DNA of 64,000 nucleotides from Flavobacterium cupreum (GTDB lineage: Bacteria > Bacteroidota > Bacteroidia > Flavobacteriales > Flavobacteriaceae): NCBI RefSeq assembly GCF_003996965.1, contig NZ_QWDM01000011.1, forward strand, positions 62,001-126,000. The letters run 5' to 3'. The notes beneath the pieces were generated by a model that saw only the letters and a program-made list of their open reading frames with translations, did no database searches and was not told where the DNA came from. This document shows, piece after piece, positions 18,258 to 28,000 of this stretch (positions are counted from its first letter, which is position 1; each line of letters begins with the position of its first letter). The translations under genes and the position numbers were made by a program.

Positions 18258-19683
18258 ATTCAAGTTACAATATAGTATTGCGTTAGGTCTTTGTCTTGCA
18301 GCGGTGAGCTGCAAGGCTCCGCAGGCCACTACCGAAATGCCAAACAAAACAGTTGTTCCTGAAGCTTACACCACTAGCAAGGATACAACAAATACGGCCG
18401 CTCTTCCGTGGCATGATTTCTTTAAGGATCAAAATCTGGTCAATCTGATCGATACGGCCCTGAAAAATAATCAGGAATTACTGATCACTTTGCAGGAAAT
18501 TGAAATCGCAAAGAATGATGTTCGTATCAAAAAAGGGGCTTATTTGCCAACCGTTGGTATCAGAGCCGGCGCAGGAGTAGAGAAAGTGGGAAGATATACC
18601 AGCCAGGGGGCAGGTGATGCTACTACAGAAATTAAGCCCGGTAAAGAAACACCGGATCCGCTTGGAGATTTTGTGGTAGCGGCTTATGCCAACTGGGAAG
18701 TAGATATCTGGAAAAAACTGCGTAATTCCAAGAAAGCAGCAGTAAGCAGGTATTTATCAACCGTAGAAGGAAAGAACTTTGTAGTAACCAATCTCATCGC
18801 TGAAATCGCTAACTCGTATTACGAATTATTAGCGCTTGACAGCCAGTTAGACATTGTAAAACAAACTATAGAATTGCAATCCAATGCTTTAGAAATCGTA
18901 AAGATTCAGAAACAGGCATCCAGAGCAACCGAACTGGGGGTTCAGAAATTCCAGGCTGAGGTTATGGATTCTAAAAGCAAAGAGTTTGATATTCTTCAGC
19001 AAATAAAAGAGACGGAAAACAGAATTAACTTTTTGGTGGGTCAATATCCACAGGAAATTAAGCGAGATAGAAACAACTTTTTAAGTTTGTTGCCATCAAC
19101 TGTTAATTCTGGGATCCCGTCTCAATTATTACAAAACCGTCCTGATATTAAACAGGCAGAAATGGAGCTTACAGCTGCAAAACTGGATGTAAAAGTGGCC
19201 CGTGCAGAATTTTATCCTTCACTGGATATTTCGGCTGCGGTAGGCGTAAATGCTTTTAATCCTTCCTACCTGCTGACATTTCCGGAATCGCTTTTGTATT
19301 CCTTAGCAGGTGATCTGGCCGCACCTTTGATTAACAGAAATGCAATCAAAGCGGAGTTCAGTAATGCCAATGCCAGACAGCTTCAGGCCTTGTACAATTA
19401 CGATCGTGTGGTTTTGAATGCATATATCGAAGTTTCAAACGAACTTTCCAAAATTAGTAATTTAGAAAAAAGCTACGATTTAAAATCACAGCAAGTAACG
19501 GCCTTAAACACATCCATCGATGTTTCTAATGACTTGTTTAAATCTGCAAGAGTAGATTATTTCGAAGTTCTGATGACGCAGCGTGATGCTTTGGAATCTA
19601 AGTTAGAACTGATCGAAACGAAAAAAGACCAATTAAATGCTGCAGTCAATGTTTACAAAGACTTAGGCGGTGGTTGGAAATAA
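18250..19683 (+). CDS. TolC-like outer-membrane efflux lipoprotein
   Basis: A 477-residue protein from the ATG at 18250 (MYKFKLQY), which overlaps the pump stop by 8 nt; an ATG at 18241 is possible. The signal peptide ends in LAAVSC, giving lipidation near residue 20. The body has the two outer-membrane-efflux repeats of long coiled helices (for example QNRPDIKQAEMELTAAK near residues 297-313), as in NodT/OprM-type factors. It forms the trimeric outer-membrane channel of the pump encoded upstream. A terminator follows and closes the operon. Confidence 0.94.
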   Translation: MYKFKLQYSIALGLCLAAVSCKAPQATTEMPNKTVVPEAYTTSKDTTNTAALPWHDFFKDQNLVNLIDTALKNNQELLITLQEIEIAKNDVRIKKGAYLPTVGIRAGAGVEKVGRYTSQGAGDATTEIKPGKETPDPLGDFVVAAYANWEVDIWKKLRNSKKAAVSRYLSTVEGKNFVVTNLIAEIANSYYELLALDSQLDIVKQTIELQSNALEIVKIQKQASRATELGVQKFQAEVMDSKSKEFDILQQIKETENRINFLVGQYPQEIKRDRNNFLSLLPSTVNSGIPSQLLQNRPDIKQAEMELTAAKLDVKVARAEFYPSLDISAAVGVNAFNPSYLLTFPESLLYSLAGDLAAPLINRNAIKAEFSNANARQLQALYNYDRVVLNAYIEVSNELSKISNLEKSYDLKSQQVTALNTSIDVSNDLFKSARVDYFEVLMTQRDALESKLELIETKKDQLNAAVNVYKDLGGGWK

Positions 19684-19707
19684 AAATTGTTATTAAGTTG
19701 TAGATCA

Positions 19708-19742
19708 AAACCTTTCGAGAGTTCGCTTTCGGAAGGTTTTTT
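19708..19742 (+). terminator. Rho-independent terminator after the efflux operon
   Basis: Stem ACCTTTCGAGAG with CTTTCGGAAGGT (small internal mismatch), TTCG loop, then a T run. Confidence 0.8.
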
Positions 19743-19812
19743 ATTTAAAATAACCTCCGGAATCTATTGAAAAGTCAAAATACCAGTTTTTAATAACTTT
19801 TTCAGTTCATCG

Positions 19813-20161
19813 TTAAGTTGATTTCTCCGAATTAAAAAGATATTTGGTTACCAGAGTAAAGAAAACCAATATATTTAATGTGGTAGAACCAATTAACGTT
19901 ATAATGATTTCGTCAGATAAATTTAGTTTTCCAAGACCTTTCCACATCAGGATAAAGAAGATACAGATACACCATACACCAGATGCAGGTAAAAGAAAAA
20001 ATATATTCTGCATAGCGTTTTCTTTCCACCATGTTCTGATTTGAGTTTTGTAACTCTGATTGGTGTTTTTCATAAGAAATAAACTCAGAAATAGATACTG
20101 AACTCGTTGGCGCATTAGTGACATCGCTTATAAGACCGCCTAAATTAAAACCTCTTGCCAT
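19813..20161 (-). pseudogene. Two-helix membrane protein partner of Panacea gene, frameshifted
   Basis: Reading starts at the ATG at 20161, which overlaps the stop of the Panacea gene by one base (TAATG). The first frame gives MARGFNLGGLISDV and on to ISYE. From there the natural continuation (NTNQSYKTQIRTWWKENAMQ) is in the neighbouring frame. Removing one base from the five-base homopolymer at 20066-20070 (A on the coding strand) restores a 115-residue product. It would have two membrane helices, NIFFLLPASGVWCICIFFIL and EIIITLIGSTTLNILVFFTL. I recognise no named family. Coupling to a Panacea-domain gene suggests the effector half of a toxin-antitoxin-like pair, silenced, phase-variable or misread here. 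Confidence 0.6.
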
Positions 20162-20628
20162 TATTCGCTGATTGGTTTATTAACAAATTTCTCGAAATAG
20201 CTGCTCATTAAGTCGTTGGATATTTCTTTTTCATTATTTCTTTTCGCTTCCGTCCACGGAGACTCAGGGAGGTGCGTCCAGTTTGATAATTGTATGGCAT
20301 TAAGGTTTTTGGCTACTTCCAGAGTGAATTCTATCACATCATCTGTAGCTTTATCCAGTTCTGTGTTTTGATTAAGGGAATAACTCAATGGGATTTTTTT
20401 TATGGCTGCGTTGCCATATTCTTTAAATTCATGATAAACGCTTTTTATGACCGGACCATACGGCCAGACTTCTATAGGCTCCTGAATTAAAGGAACGCCA
20501 TTTTTGGCAAGATATAAACCATTGGCAATGAACAAAAGTTTTTGCAGCGACATATTAGAAATATCAATGTCCTGTTCTTTTGCCCGTTTTAGAATTTCTC
20601 CGGATAAAAATAATGCTGACTGTGCCAT
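20161..20628 (-). CDS. Panacea-domain (DUF4065/SocA-like) protein
   Basis: A 155-residue single-domain protein matching the Panacea fold: an N-terminal SLQKLLFIANGLYLAKNG block (about residues 27-44), then EPIEVWPYGPVIKSVYHEFK (about 51-70), which is the family's most recognisable segment. Panacea domains are known as promiscuous antitoxins that neutralise unrelated toxins, and SocA is a proteolytic adaptor of this family. The next gene starts on its stop codon and encodes a small two-helix membrane protein, so the pair looks like an antitoxin-effector operon. No phage genes are adjacent. The family call is fairly firm; the antitoxin role here is inferred. Confidence 0.78.
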   Translation of the reverse strand: MAQSALFLSGEILKRAKEQDIDISNMSLQKLLFIANGLYLAKNGVPLIQEPIEVWPYGPVIKSVYHEFKEYGNAAIKKIPLSYSLNQNTELDKATDDVIEFTLEVAKNLNAIQLSNWTHLPESPWTEAKRNNEKEISNDLMSSYFEKFVNKPISE

Positions 20629-20794
20629 TTCTAAAAATTTAGTTTAACAAATATAGCGTTTATAATCAATACCACTATAATTAGTATAAAAATTCCCACA
20701 AATATAAATGATTTTCATCTGAGTTCAAAATTTTTAATAAAATAAGGTGTTCCAGCCGCATCATCGTACGTTTAATCTTCTTTTTTACCAGTAT

Positions 20795-21646
20795 TTAAAA
20801 ATTTCCAAATCCGAAAAACATCTTTCTGAATTCCGTCGGATTTACGCCCCTGTGTTTTTTGAACATATTATTAAAATGACTTTTATCGGTAAACCCAAAT
20901 TCGGCAGAAATTTCATTAATACGCATGTCTGTATTCAACAGGCGGTTTTCGATTAATTTAAGCTTATAATTGGTCTGGTATTCCTGTAATGTCTCATTGG
21001 TGTGCTTGCGGAAAAAACGCGCGAGATACGTTTCGGAAATTCCGAATTTATTACTGATGTGAAATCCTTTAAGCTTTTCAGGATCATAAATATTGGCCTG
21101 TACATATTGTAAAATCCGAACCACTTTCTGATCACTATGTTCGTTGATTTTCTCCGGAAGGCTCATCATAATATTTCGGGCAATGATGACCAGGAGCGTT
21201 TTGATGTAATGTGAGAGTAATTCGGTGTGGTACAATCCTCTGTTGCCGTGTTCCCTGATAATGGCTTCCATTATGGGCTGAACGATAATAATATCGTCCT
21301 CATTTTTTATAACACAGCCCGGTTCGTGTGATGCATTTTTAAGGATTATTTCAATTCGCTGTAATAATTCCTGCTGGTAAATCCCGCTTAAGTAATAATT
21401 ATTAAATCGAATGAAAAATAATTGTGTGGGTTCTTCAAAATCAAAACTGTGCTGGTCGTCGGGAGTCAGCAAAAACAAATCACCTGTTTTGTAGGGAAGT
21501 GTATTGTTGTTAATGTGCTGTATTCCGCTGCCTTGAACTATGTATGCCAGTTCGAAAAAACTGTGCATGTGTCCGCCTCTTGGGCATTCTTCCGTTAATT
21601 CTTTCAGAACCAGTTCGTAAGGTTCATGTAATACATCGTTTGTCAT
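20795..21646 (-). CDS. AraC-family transcriptional regulator
   Basis: A 283-residue regulator from the ATG at 21646 (MTNDVLHEPYEL); a GTG 15 nt upstream is less likely. The N-terminal cupin sensor domain (about residues 15-120; RGGHMHSFFELAYIVQGSG) is followed by the double HTH of AraC (about 180-280), with ISETYLARFFRKHTNETLQE in the first HTH and FGFTDKSHFNNMFKKHRGVN in the second. It is divergent from a quinone-oxidoreductase gene 110 nt away, and paired direct and inverted repeats lie between them. It most likely controls that gene, now broken. The ligand is unknown. Confidence 0.88.
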   Translation of the reverse strand: MTNDVLHEPYELVLKELTEECPRGGHMHSFFELAYIVQGSGIQHINNNTLPYKTGDLFLLTPDDQHSFDFEEPTQLFFIRFNNYYLSGIYQQELLQRIEIILKNASHEPGCVIKNEDDIIIVQPIMEAIIREHGNRGLYHTELLSHYIKTLLVIIARNIMMSLPEKINEHSDQKVVRILQYVQANIYDPEKLKGFHISNKFGISETYLARFFRKHTNETLQEYQTNYKLKLIENRLLNTDMRINEISAEFGFTDKSHFNNMFKKHRGVNPTEFRKMFFGFGNF

Positions 21647-21673
21647 AACAAAAAAATACACTTTTAGAACATG

Positions 21674-21717
21674 AATTTACAATAATTTACAGTCAAATAT
21701 TGCAGAATTTTGCAATA
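21674..21717. promoter_or_regulatory. Candidate AraC operator in the divergent intergenic region
   Basis: Two direct copies of AATTTACA start at 21674 and 21684 (10-bp period). They are followed by an inverted repeat TATTGCA/TGCAATA (21698-21704 with 21711-21717). A helical-turn period is what an AraC dimer would need. Confidence 0.4.
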
Positions 21718-21756
21718 GAAATTTTTAATCATAACAATAATACAAAATATAAAAAT

Positions 21757-22725
21757 ATGAAAGCACTTTCCTTGAAGAATTTAAGTCCAATTTTCAGATT
21801 AAAGAAATGCCCAAACCCATGCCGGCAAACGGAGAAGTTTTGGTGAGGATAAAGTCCAGCGGAATCAATGTGCTGGATACAAAAATCAAAGCCGGAAATG
21901 CAGCGCATGCACAAGTATTACTTCCTGCAATTCTGGGTGTTGACATGGCAGGAATAGTCGAAAGTGTCGGTCAGGGCGTAACAGCTTTTTGAGGTTTATG
22001 GAATGACGGGTGGTATTGGCGGGGTACAAGGTTCTCTGGCAGAATACGCTGCCGTAGATGCCCGATTGCTGGCCATAAAACCAGCTTCTTTGTCTTTTAA
22101 AGAAGCTGCTGCAATTCCGCTGGCCTTTATCACCGCCTGGGAAGCGCTTGTTGATAAGGCAAAAATTGGAGAAGGAATGACCCTCTTGATTCACGGCGGA
22201 TCGGGAAGTGTCGGACATATTGCCATTCAGCTGGCGAAATCCTTCGGTGCAAAAGTATTCGCTACCGGAAGCGCTGAAAATTTAAAGGAGATAGAAGAGT
22301 ACGGAGTTACTGCGATTGATTACAATGCTGTCCCCGTAGCGGAATACATTGATCTTTATACGGACGGAAAAGGATTTGATGTTATTCTGGATACTGTCGG
22401 AGGAACTGTTTTGGATAATTCATTTCTGGCAGTCAAAAAATATACCGGACATGTCGTGAGTATTTTAGGCTGGGGCTCCCATAGTCTGGCTCCGCTCTCT
22501 TTTCGTGGAGGAACTTATTCGGGCGTGTTTACATTAGCACCGCTTCTTTCCGGTGAAGGAAGGGAACATCATGGAGAAATCATGAAAAATGCTACTCAGC
22601 TTGCTAATTCCGGACAGCTAAAACCAGAGGTTAACCCGAAAGATTTTTCTTTTGAAAACATTGAAGAAGCTTATAATGGTCTCGAAAACCACACTTTTAA
22701 AAACAGGGCAATTGTCCTCATTTAA
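21757..22725 (+). pseudogene. Zinc-independent quinone oxidoreductase (MDR family), broken by two indels
   Basis: Conceptual product begins MKAL at 21757, changes frame near 21768-21771 (one base missing), continues as LEEFKSNFQIKEMPKP to GQGVTAF (21992), and then stops. After a second lesion near 21990 it resumes as EVYGMTGGIGGVQG to the normal end at 22725. At the second lesion the usual spacer, about KVGD, is missing; about 11 nt appear deleted. The downstream part has an intact NADPH-binding loop (GGSGSVGHIAIQLAKSFGA) and the family C-terminus. Medium-chain quinone oxidoreductases reduce quinones or enals with NADPH. An 11-nt loss is unlikely to be a sequencing error, so I read it as a true pseudogene. 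A terminator shared with the GH1 gene follows. Confidence 0.8.
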
Positions 22726-22734
22726 TTTTAAAAT

Positions 22735-22770
22735 AAAAGAGGAAAAGAATTAAACTCTTTTCCTCTTTTT
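22735..22770. terminator. Bidirectional terminator between oxidoreductase and GH1 gene
   Basis: A 14-bp stem (AAAAGAGGAAAAGA with TCTTTTCCTCTTTT) and a 7-nt loop, A-rich before and T-rich after, so it can serve both convergent genes. Confidence 0.85.
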
Positions 22771-22774
22771 CGAT

Positions 22775-24136
22775 TTATATACTTTGCCCTAAAAAATCAC
22801 GAAACCACAATCCGGATTGTTTGATGGTTCTTTTCTGGGTTTCAAAATCAATATGGATTAGCCCGAATCTGGCGTTGTATCCTTCGGCCCATTCAAAATT
22901 ATCGGTAAGGCTCCACACAAAATAACCTTCAACATTATAGCCGTCTTTTTTGGCTTTTAATAATTGCTCTAAGTGATCGCGAATGTATTGTGTGCGACGG
23001 ATATCATATACTTTTCCGTTTTTGACTTCGTCAGGAAAAGCGGCACCGTTTTCGGTAATGATAATTTTCTTTATGCCTTTGTAAGCATTAAATCTTTTGA
23101 TCGTATGATAAAGGGCAGGAGGGTAGACTTCCCAGCCCATCTCGGTAGCGATTACATTTCTTTTCTCCGCGCTTACCAATTCAGCTCCGATATAAGGAGT
23201 CAGCAAGGAGGCTTTTACGATTTCCCTGGTATAACATTGCAGGCCGATAAAATCGAAATCAAAAGACAAATTATTTAAATCATCTCCTATAATATAGCTG
23301 TTCAGTTTTTTAAGAACAGCTAAATCCTCTTTTGGATAGCCAAGCCCTAAAATAGGTTCTATAAAAGTTCTGTTGAGTAAAGTATCGACCCGTTTTGTAG
23401 CTTCTACATCTTTTGGCTTTTCCGTTTCAGGTTCAATATGCGTACAGGAAAAGGTGGTGCCAATATTGGCTTCCGGAACTTTCTCCCGCAATATTTTTCC
23501 TCCGGCGGCTGTGGCCAGTGTGACGTGATGTATGGCTTTAAGATAATTGGTAAGGCCTTTTCTGCCCGGCGCATGTATGCCCAGAAAATAACCTGCACCT
23601 GTAAAAACAGACGGTTCATTGATTACCATCCAGTTTTTTACGCGGTCGCCGAAATGTTGTGCGCATACTTCTGTATAATCTGAAAACCAGGAAACCGATT
23701 CGCGGTTGGTCCAGCCTCCTTTTTCTTCTAAAGCATGAGGTAAATCCCAATGATAAAGCGTGACCCAGGGTTCGATATTGCATTCTAATAAAAAATCGAT
23801 GATTTTGTTATAGTAATCAATGCCGGATTGGTTTACGGGATGAATTCCGTTGGGCATAATTCGGGGCCAACTGATAGAGAATCTAAAGTTAGGAATGTTT
23901 AATTCACGAATTAATGCAATGTCATCCTTATAGTAATTATAGAAATCACAGGCTGAAAGGGCATGATCGCCATTTTTTATCTTACCTTTTTTTGAGGTAA
24001 AAACATCCCAGATAGAAGCGCCCTTACCATCGGCGTCGTGTGCTCCCTCAATTTGGAATGCTGCTGTGGAAACTCCCCACAGGAAATCCTCTCCAAATTG
24101 TTCTTTATTTAAAAGTGCGTTTTCTGTTTTATTCAT
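22775..24136 (-). CDS. GH1 beta-glucosidase
   Basis: A 453-residue glycoside hydrolase family 1 enzyme of usual size. The N-terminal FLWGVSTAAFQIEGA signature, the acid/base Glu in VINEPS and the nucleophile Glu in IITENGAAFPDE are intact. There is no signal peptide, so it acts in the cytosol on imported beta-glucosides or related disaccharides with retention of configuration. The gene is convergent with the broken oxidoreductase and has no sugar transporter beside it. It lies outside the N-glycan locus and its natural substrate cannot be set from context. Confidence 0.93.
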   Translation of the reverse strand: MNKTENALLNKEQFGEDFLWGVSTAAFQIEGAHDADGKGASIWDVFTSKKGKIKNGDHALSACDFYNYYKDDIALIRELNIPNFRFSISWPRIMPNGIHPVNQSGIDYYNKIIDFLLECNIEPWVTLYHWDLPHALEEKGGWTNRESVSWFSDYTEVCAQHFGDRVKNWMVINEPSVFTGAGYFLGIHAPGRKGLTNYLKAIHHVTLATAAGGKILREKVPEANIGTTFSCTHIEPETEKPKDVEATKRVDTLLNRTFIEPILGLGYPKEDLAVLKKLNSYIIGDDLNNLSFDFDFIGLQCYTREIVKASLLTPYIGAELVSAEKRNVIATEMGWEVYPPALYHTIKRFNAYKGIKKIIITENGAAFPDEVKNGKVYDIRRTQYIRDHLEQLLKAKKDGYNVEGYFVWSLTDNFEWAEGYNARFGLIHIDFETQKRTIKQSGLWFRDFLGQSI

Positions 24137-24533
24137 TTAAATGCTGCTTTCCTTTATGATATGAAGTGTATTAATGAAGGAAAGTAGATTGCATAGCTCT
24201 TAAAAAAAGCCATTCTTTAAAGGACGTCAGGAATTTTAGGGAGAAGAATTTCATGGTATTTAGTTTTAATCAAATTAATAAAAAAGATATAAACTAATCG
24301 TAATGTAAAGGTTATGAAATAGTTAACTATTATTTTGTTTTTAAACAATGAAAATAAGATGGAAAAAACACGTCTGAGTAAAACCTGATGATAATGCAAA
24401 GTTTCAGGTCAAAAATATCTTAAAATATAAATTATGTAAGAAAATCGAAAAATTGTAGAACATTCCTCAAGTTGTTTCCTGTTAATTTTGTCTTATATAA
24501 TTCAAACAAATAAATAATTAAACAAATCAGATC
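24137..24533. other. Divergent intergenic region with putative -7 box
   Basis: No gene is supported in these 397 AT-rich bases between two divergent genes. TAATTTTG at 24483-24490 matches the TAnnTTTG box and would start a leader of roughly 35 nt for the lipoprotein gene. I see no notable repeat. Confidence 0.4.
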
Positions 24534-24956
24534 ATGAAAAATTTAAAAAAAATATTATTCGTAGTAGCTTTAGGCTTGGGTATGTTCGCAACATCTTGCA
24601 GTAACGATGATAATGAAGGAGAAACAATTGTGCCTCTACAAGGAAAATACAATCTTAGTAAACAAGGTATTGTTGCTCCGGACGGAAGTGAGCAATTAGT
24701 TGATGCTCCTGAAAATGCAAGTGGTTGTAACAGAGATTACTTAGAATTAAAATTAAGTAATACAGCAGTTATCGGTGATTACGATGGTGCTAACTGTGCC
24801 TTAGTAGAAACTACAGGTACTTACGTAAGATCTCATAATGATTTGACTCTTGTTATCGGTGGTGTAACTACGACTTCAGATATCATGAATCTTACTAACA
24901 AAGAATTAAAAATAAAAGATAAAACTACTGGTATCATTACTGTTTATACCAGATAG
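24534..24956 (+). CDS. Small lipocalin-like lipoprotein
   Basis: A 140-residue protein with a lipoprotein signal (KILFVVALGLGMFATSC; lipid-bearing Cys near residue 22) followed by an acidic SNDDNEG segment, the usual Bacteroidota pattern for surface-directed lipoproteins. The rest is beta-rich with one Cys pair (SGCNRDY and GANCALV) and the GKYNLSKQG/TLVIGG pattern of Bacteroidota lipocalin-like domains. No enzymatic motif is seen. It lies alone and ends at a strong terminator. Ligand and role are unknown. Confidence 0.65.
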   Translation: MKNLKKILFVVALGLGMFATSCSNDDNEGETIVPLQGKYNLSKQGIVAPDGSEQLVDAPENASGCNRDYLELKLSNTAVIGDYDGANCALVETTGTYVRSHNDLTLVIGGVTTTSDIMNLTNKELKIKDKTTGIITVYTR

Positions 24957-25000
24957 TAAAAACTTTGAGCTCAAGCCTGATCTAACGATTGGGATTAAAG

Positions 25001-25036
25001 CGGAAACGACTTGTGAAGTTGTTTCCGTTTTTTTTT
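25001..25036 (+). terminator. Terminator after the lipoprotein gene
   Basis: Stem CGGAAACGACTT with AAGTTGTTTCCG (one mismatch), GTG loop and a run of ten T. Confidence 0.88.
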
Positions 25037-25045
25037 GTCCTTAAT

Positions 25046-28000
25046 TTAAATTTCTGAATAGGGAATATAAATGTCAAAAGAGGCACCAACATTTAGTTCT
25101 CCCTTAGCAGAAATAAATCCTTTATGATTTTCCACAATTTTTTTTACGATTGCAAGCCCAATTCCGGTTCCGTTGTATAATTCTCTTCCGTGCAGACGCT
25201 GAAAGACTTCAAATATTTTGGCGTTGTACTGCTGGTCAAAGCCAATGCCATTGTCAGAAATACTTATATGACAGTATTGTTTTTTATCTTTAAGAAGTTC
25301 GTTATTAAAGTTTTCACCTTTATCTATTTTACATTTTATTTTTATGACCGGTGTAATTTCCGGTTTTGAAAATTTAATAGAATTGCTGACGAGATTATAA
25401 ATCAATTGTCTGAATTGAAATGGGATAACCCCTAATTCACAGCCCTCAATGATTTCTACGACAGCGTTTTTTTGTTCCAGTTCTTCTTTTAAATCTTCCT
25501 TAACTTCATTGATGATTTCAGCAAGGTCAGTTTTTTCAAAAACCCTTTCCAAAGTACTGGTTCTGGAATAGGAAAGTAAATCATTAATCAGGGTTTGCAT
25601 TCTTTGGGCAGCATTTTGCATTCTCTGGAATTTGTCTTTCCCGATTTCAGAAAGATTCTGAGATTCTCTTTCTATAATTTGTGTCGCAAAAGTCTGGATT
25701 TTCCTTAAAGGCTCCTGTAAATCATGGCTTGAGATATAAGCAAAAGACTGAAGTTCCTTATTCATTTTCTCGAGATCAATATTGTTTTTCTCCAGTTCCT
25801 TTGTCCGTTCTGCTACCTGTTTTTCTAATTCATGGGTAAAAGCTTTCTCGGTCTGGATATCTGTAAAAGCACCAACCCATTTTATAATTTTATTGTCTTT
25901 ATCCAAAACGGGTTCGCCAATTGCCGTATGCCATCGGTAACCTCCGTTTTTATTTTTTATACGGACATCACAACGGTAAGGTTCACCTGTTGCCAGGCTG
26001 TGGCTCCATGTTTTCGCATTTTCTTCAAAATCATTCGGATGGATCATGGATCTCCATTCTTCTTCCCCTTTCGGATGAATTCCCGTGAATTCCAGCCATT
26101 TTCCAGATGCAAACAAAGCATTTCCTTTTTCGTCTGTTTCCCATATTAGCTGAGGGATACTTTCGGTCAGCGAACGGAAACGTTTCTCGCTTTCTTCTAT
26201 TTTTTTTCTGGCTTCTACTTTTTCCGTAACATCAATTAAGGTAATTTTTATTCCCGAAATGGTATCGTCTGCCTCATTTAGCGGGGCGTATTCAAAATCA
26301 ATATAAAATTTTTGTTTCCCATTTTCTCCCTCAATGAATAATAAGGATTCCGATTCGGAATGCACTTTTCCGGTTTTAGTAACTTCATTTAAAAGCCGTG
26401 CGTATTTTTGCTGCTTCAGTTCTGGAAATACATCAAATATTTTTTTTCCCTGAACGTCGCTTTCTTTTCTTTTCCAGATGTTTTTCAATAATGCTACATT
26501 GGCCATTTCGATTACCAAATCACTGCCTTTGAGTATTGCTTTTGGCACAGGAGACTGCATAACGAGATTTCGGAATCTTTTTTCGCTCTCTTCAATTTTT
26601 TCCTGATATTGTTTTTCTTCCGTAATATCCCGAATCGTACCTAAAAGCTTTTCCGGTTGGTTGTTTAAATCAAAAAACACTTTTCCTTTGGCTTCTACCC
26701 AATGAATCGACTGATCCTCCCAGATTAATCGTGCTTCATAATGTATGTATCCCGAAGCAAAAGCCTCTTTGAATGCTTTCTCTCTCACATGCAGATCATC
26801 AGGATGGAGGTGTTTGACCAGCTGGCTGTGGGTTAACGTTAAATTGTTTTTGTTGCCGGTTACAATTTCTATGTATCGTTCGGAGTACTGGAAGTCTTTG
26901 GTTTTTACATTCAGTTCCCAGGTGCCAAGTTCGCTGGCATCTACGATAATATTTAGTCTTTCTTCGTTCAGTTCTGTTTTTTTTCTGGCTTCGACTTTTT
27001 CGGTTACTTCGGTTACGGTAACGATCATTCCGGAAATTTCGCCATCTTCTTCTTTTAAAGGATGATAAAGGAAATCAAAATAGCAGATTTCTTCTTTCCC
27101 GTAACGGTTTATAGGAACGGGAAGCTCATTTCCATGGTAGGGAATACCTGTTGTGAGAACACTTTCCAATAGTGAATTTACGGTTTCCCTAACCTCCGGC
27201 AAGGAGTCGAACAGCGGCCTGCCGACAAAATCAGCTTCCGATCTGCCCACCAGTTTGAGATAGGCTTCATTGGCCATTTCGACCATATAATTCTGACCCC
27301 GCAAAATAGTTATTCCAACAGGAGCCTGTTTTACGGTATTACGGAAACGTTTGTCGCTTTCTTCTATTTTTTTCTTGGCAACGTTCAGATCGGTAAGGTC
27401 AACTCCGGTGTTCATTACGCCATAAATATTTCCATTTATATCATATAATGGTGTCAGGCTGTAGTTGAAATAATGGGTCTGCAGTTTTCCTTCTATAGTA
27501 AGGTCAAGAGGTGTATTTGTGGTATGAAAAGATTTTCCGGTATCAAAAACATTTTTTATCTGCTCAAATACAAGCTGATTATCAAGTTCCGGAAGTACAT
27601 CTTTAAAGGACTTTCCGATAACATCATTTCCTTTGCCCCATAAATTTATGATTGATTCATTGGCAAGTTCAACGGTCATCTCTTCTCCAACATACACCGC
27701 AATTGGAAAAGGAGCATTTTCGACCAATTGCCTGATTTTTTGTTCATTTTCTACGACTTTGGAACGTGCCATTACCTGTGGTGTTACCTCTGTCGCTATT
27801 GCTACAATACCCGAAATGTTTCCATCAGGTTCTGTCAGGGCTTCATATACAAAATTGATGTAAGTATTTTCTATGCTGCCTTTTCGCGGTAGCTGCACAA
27901 GATGTTCGTTGGCAATGAATTTTTCGCCTGTGTTATAAACGTTCTCGAGTACGTCTACGAGATATTGATTTTTGGTTTCGGGTAATGCTTCAAAAATGGG

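Noticed and set aside
19813..20638. Prophage or integrative element around the Panacea gene
   Set aside because: Panacea proteins are often phage-linked, but no integrase, repressor, attachment repeat or structural gene is visible here.
22775..24136. GH1 beta-glucosidase as part of the N-glycan locus
   Set aside because: It is 5 kb away, transcribed in the opposite direction, separated by an unrelated kinase operon, and lacks the shared promoter motif.
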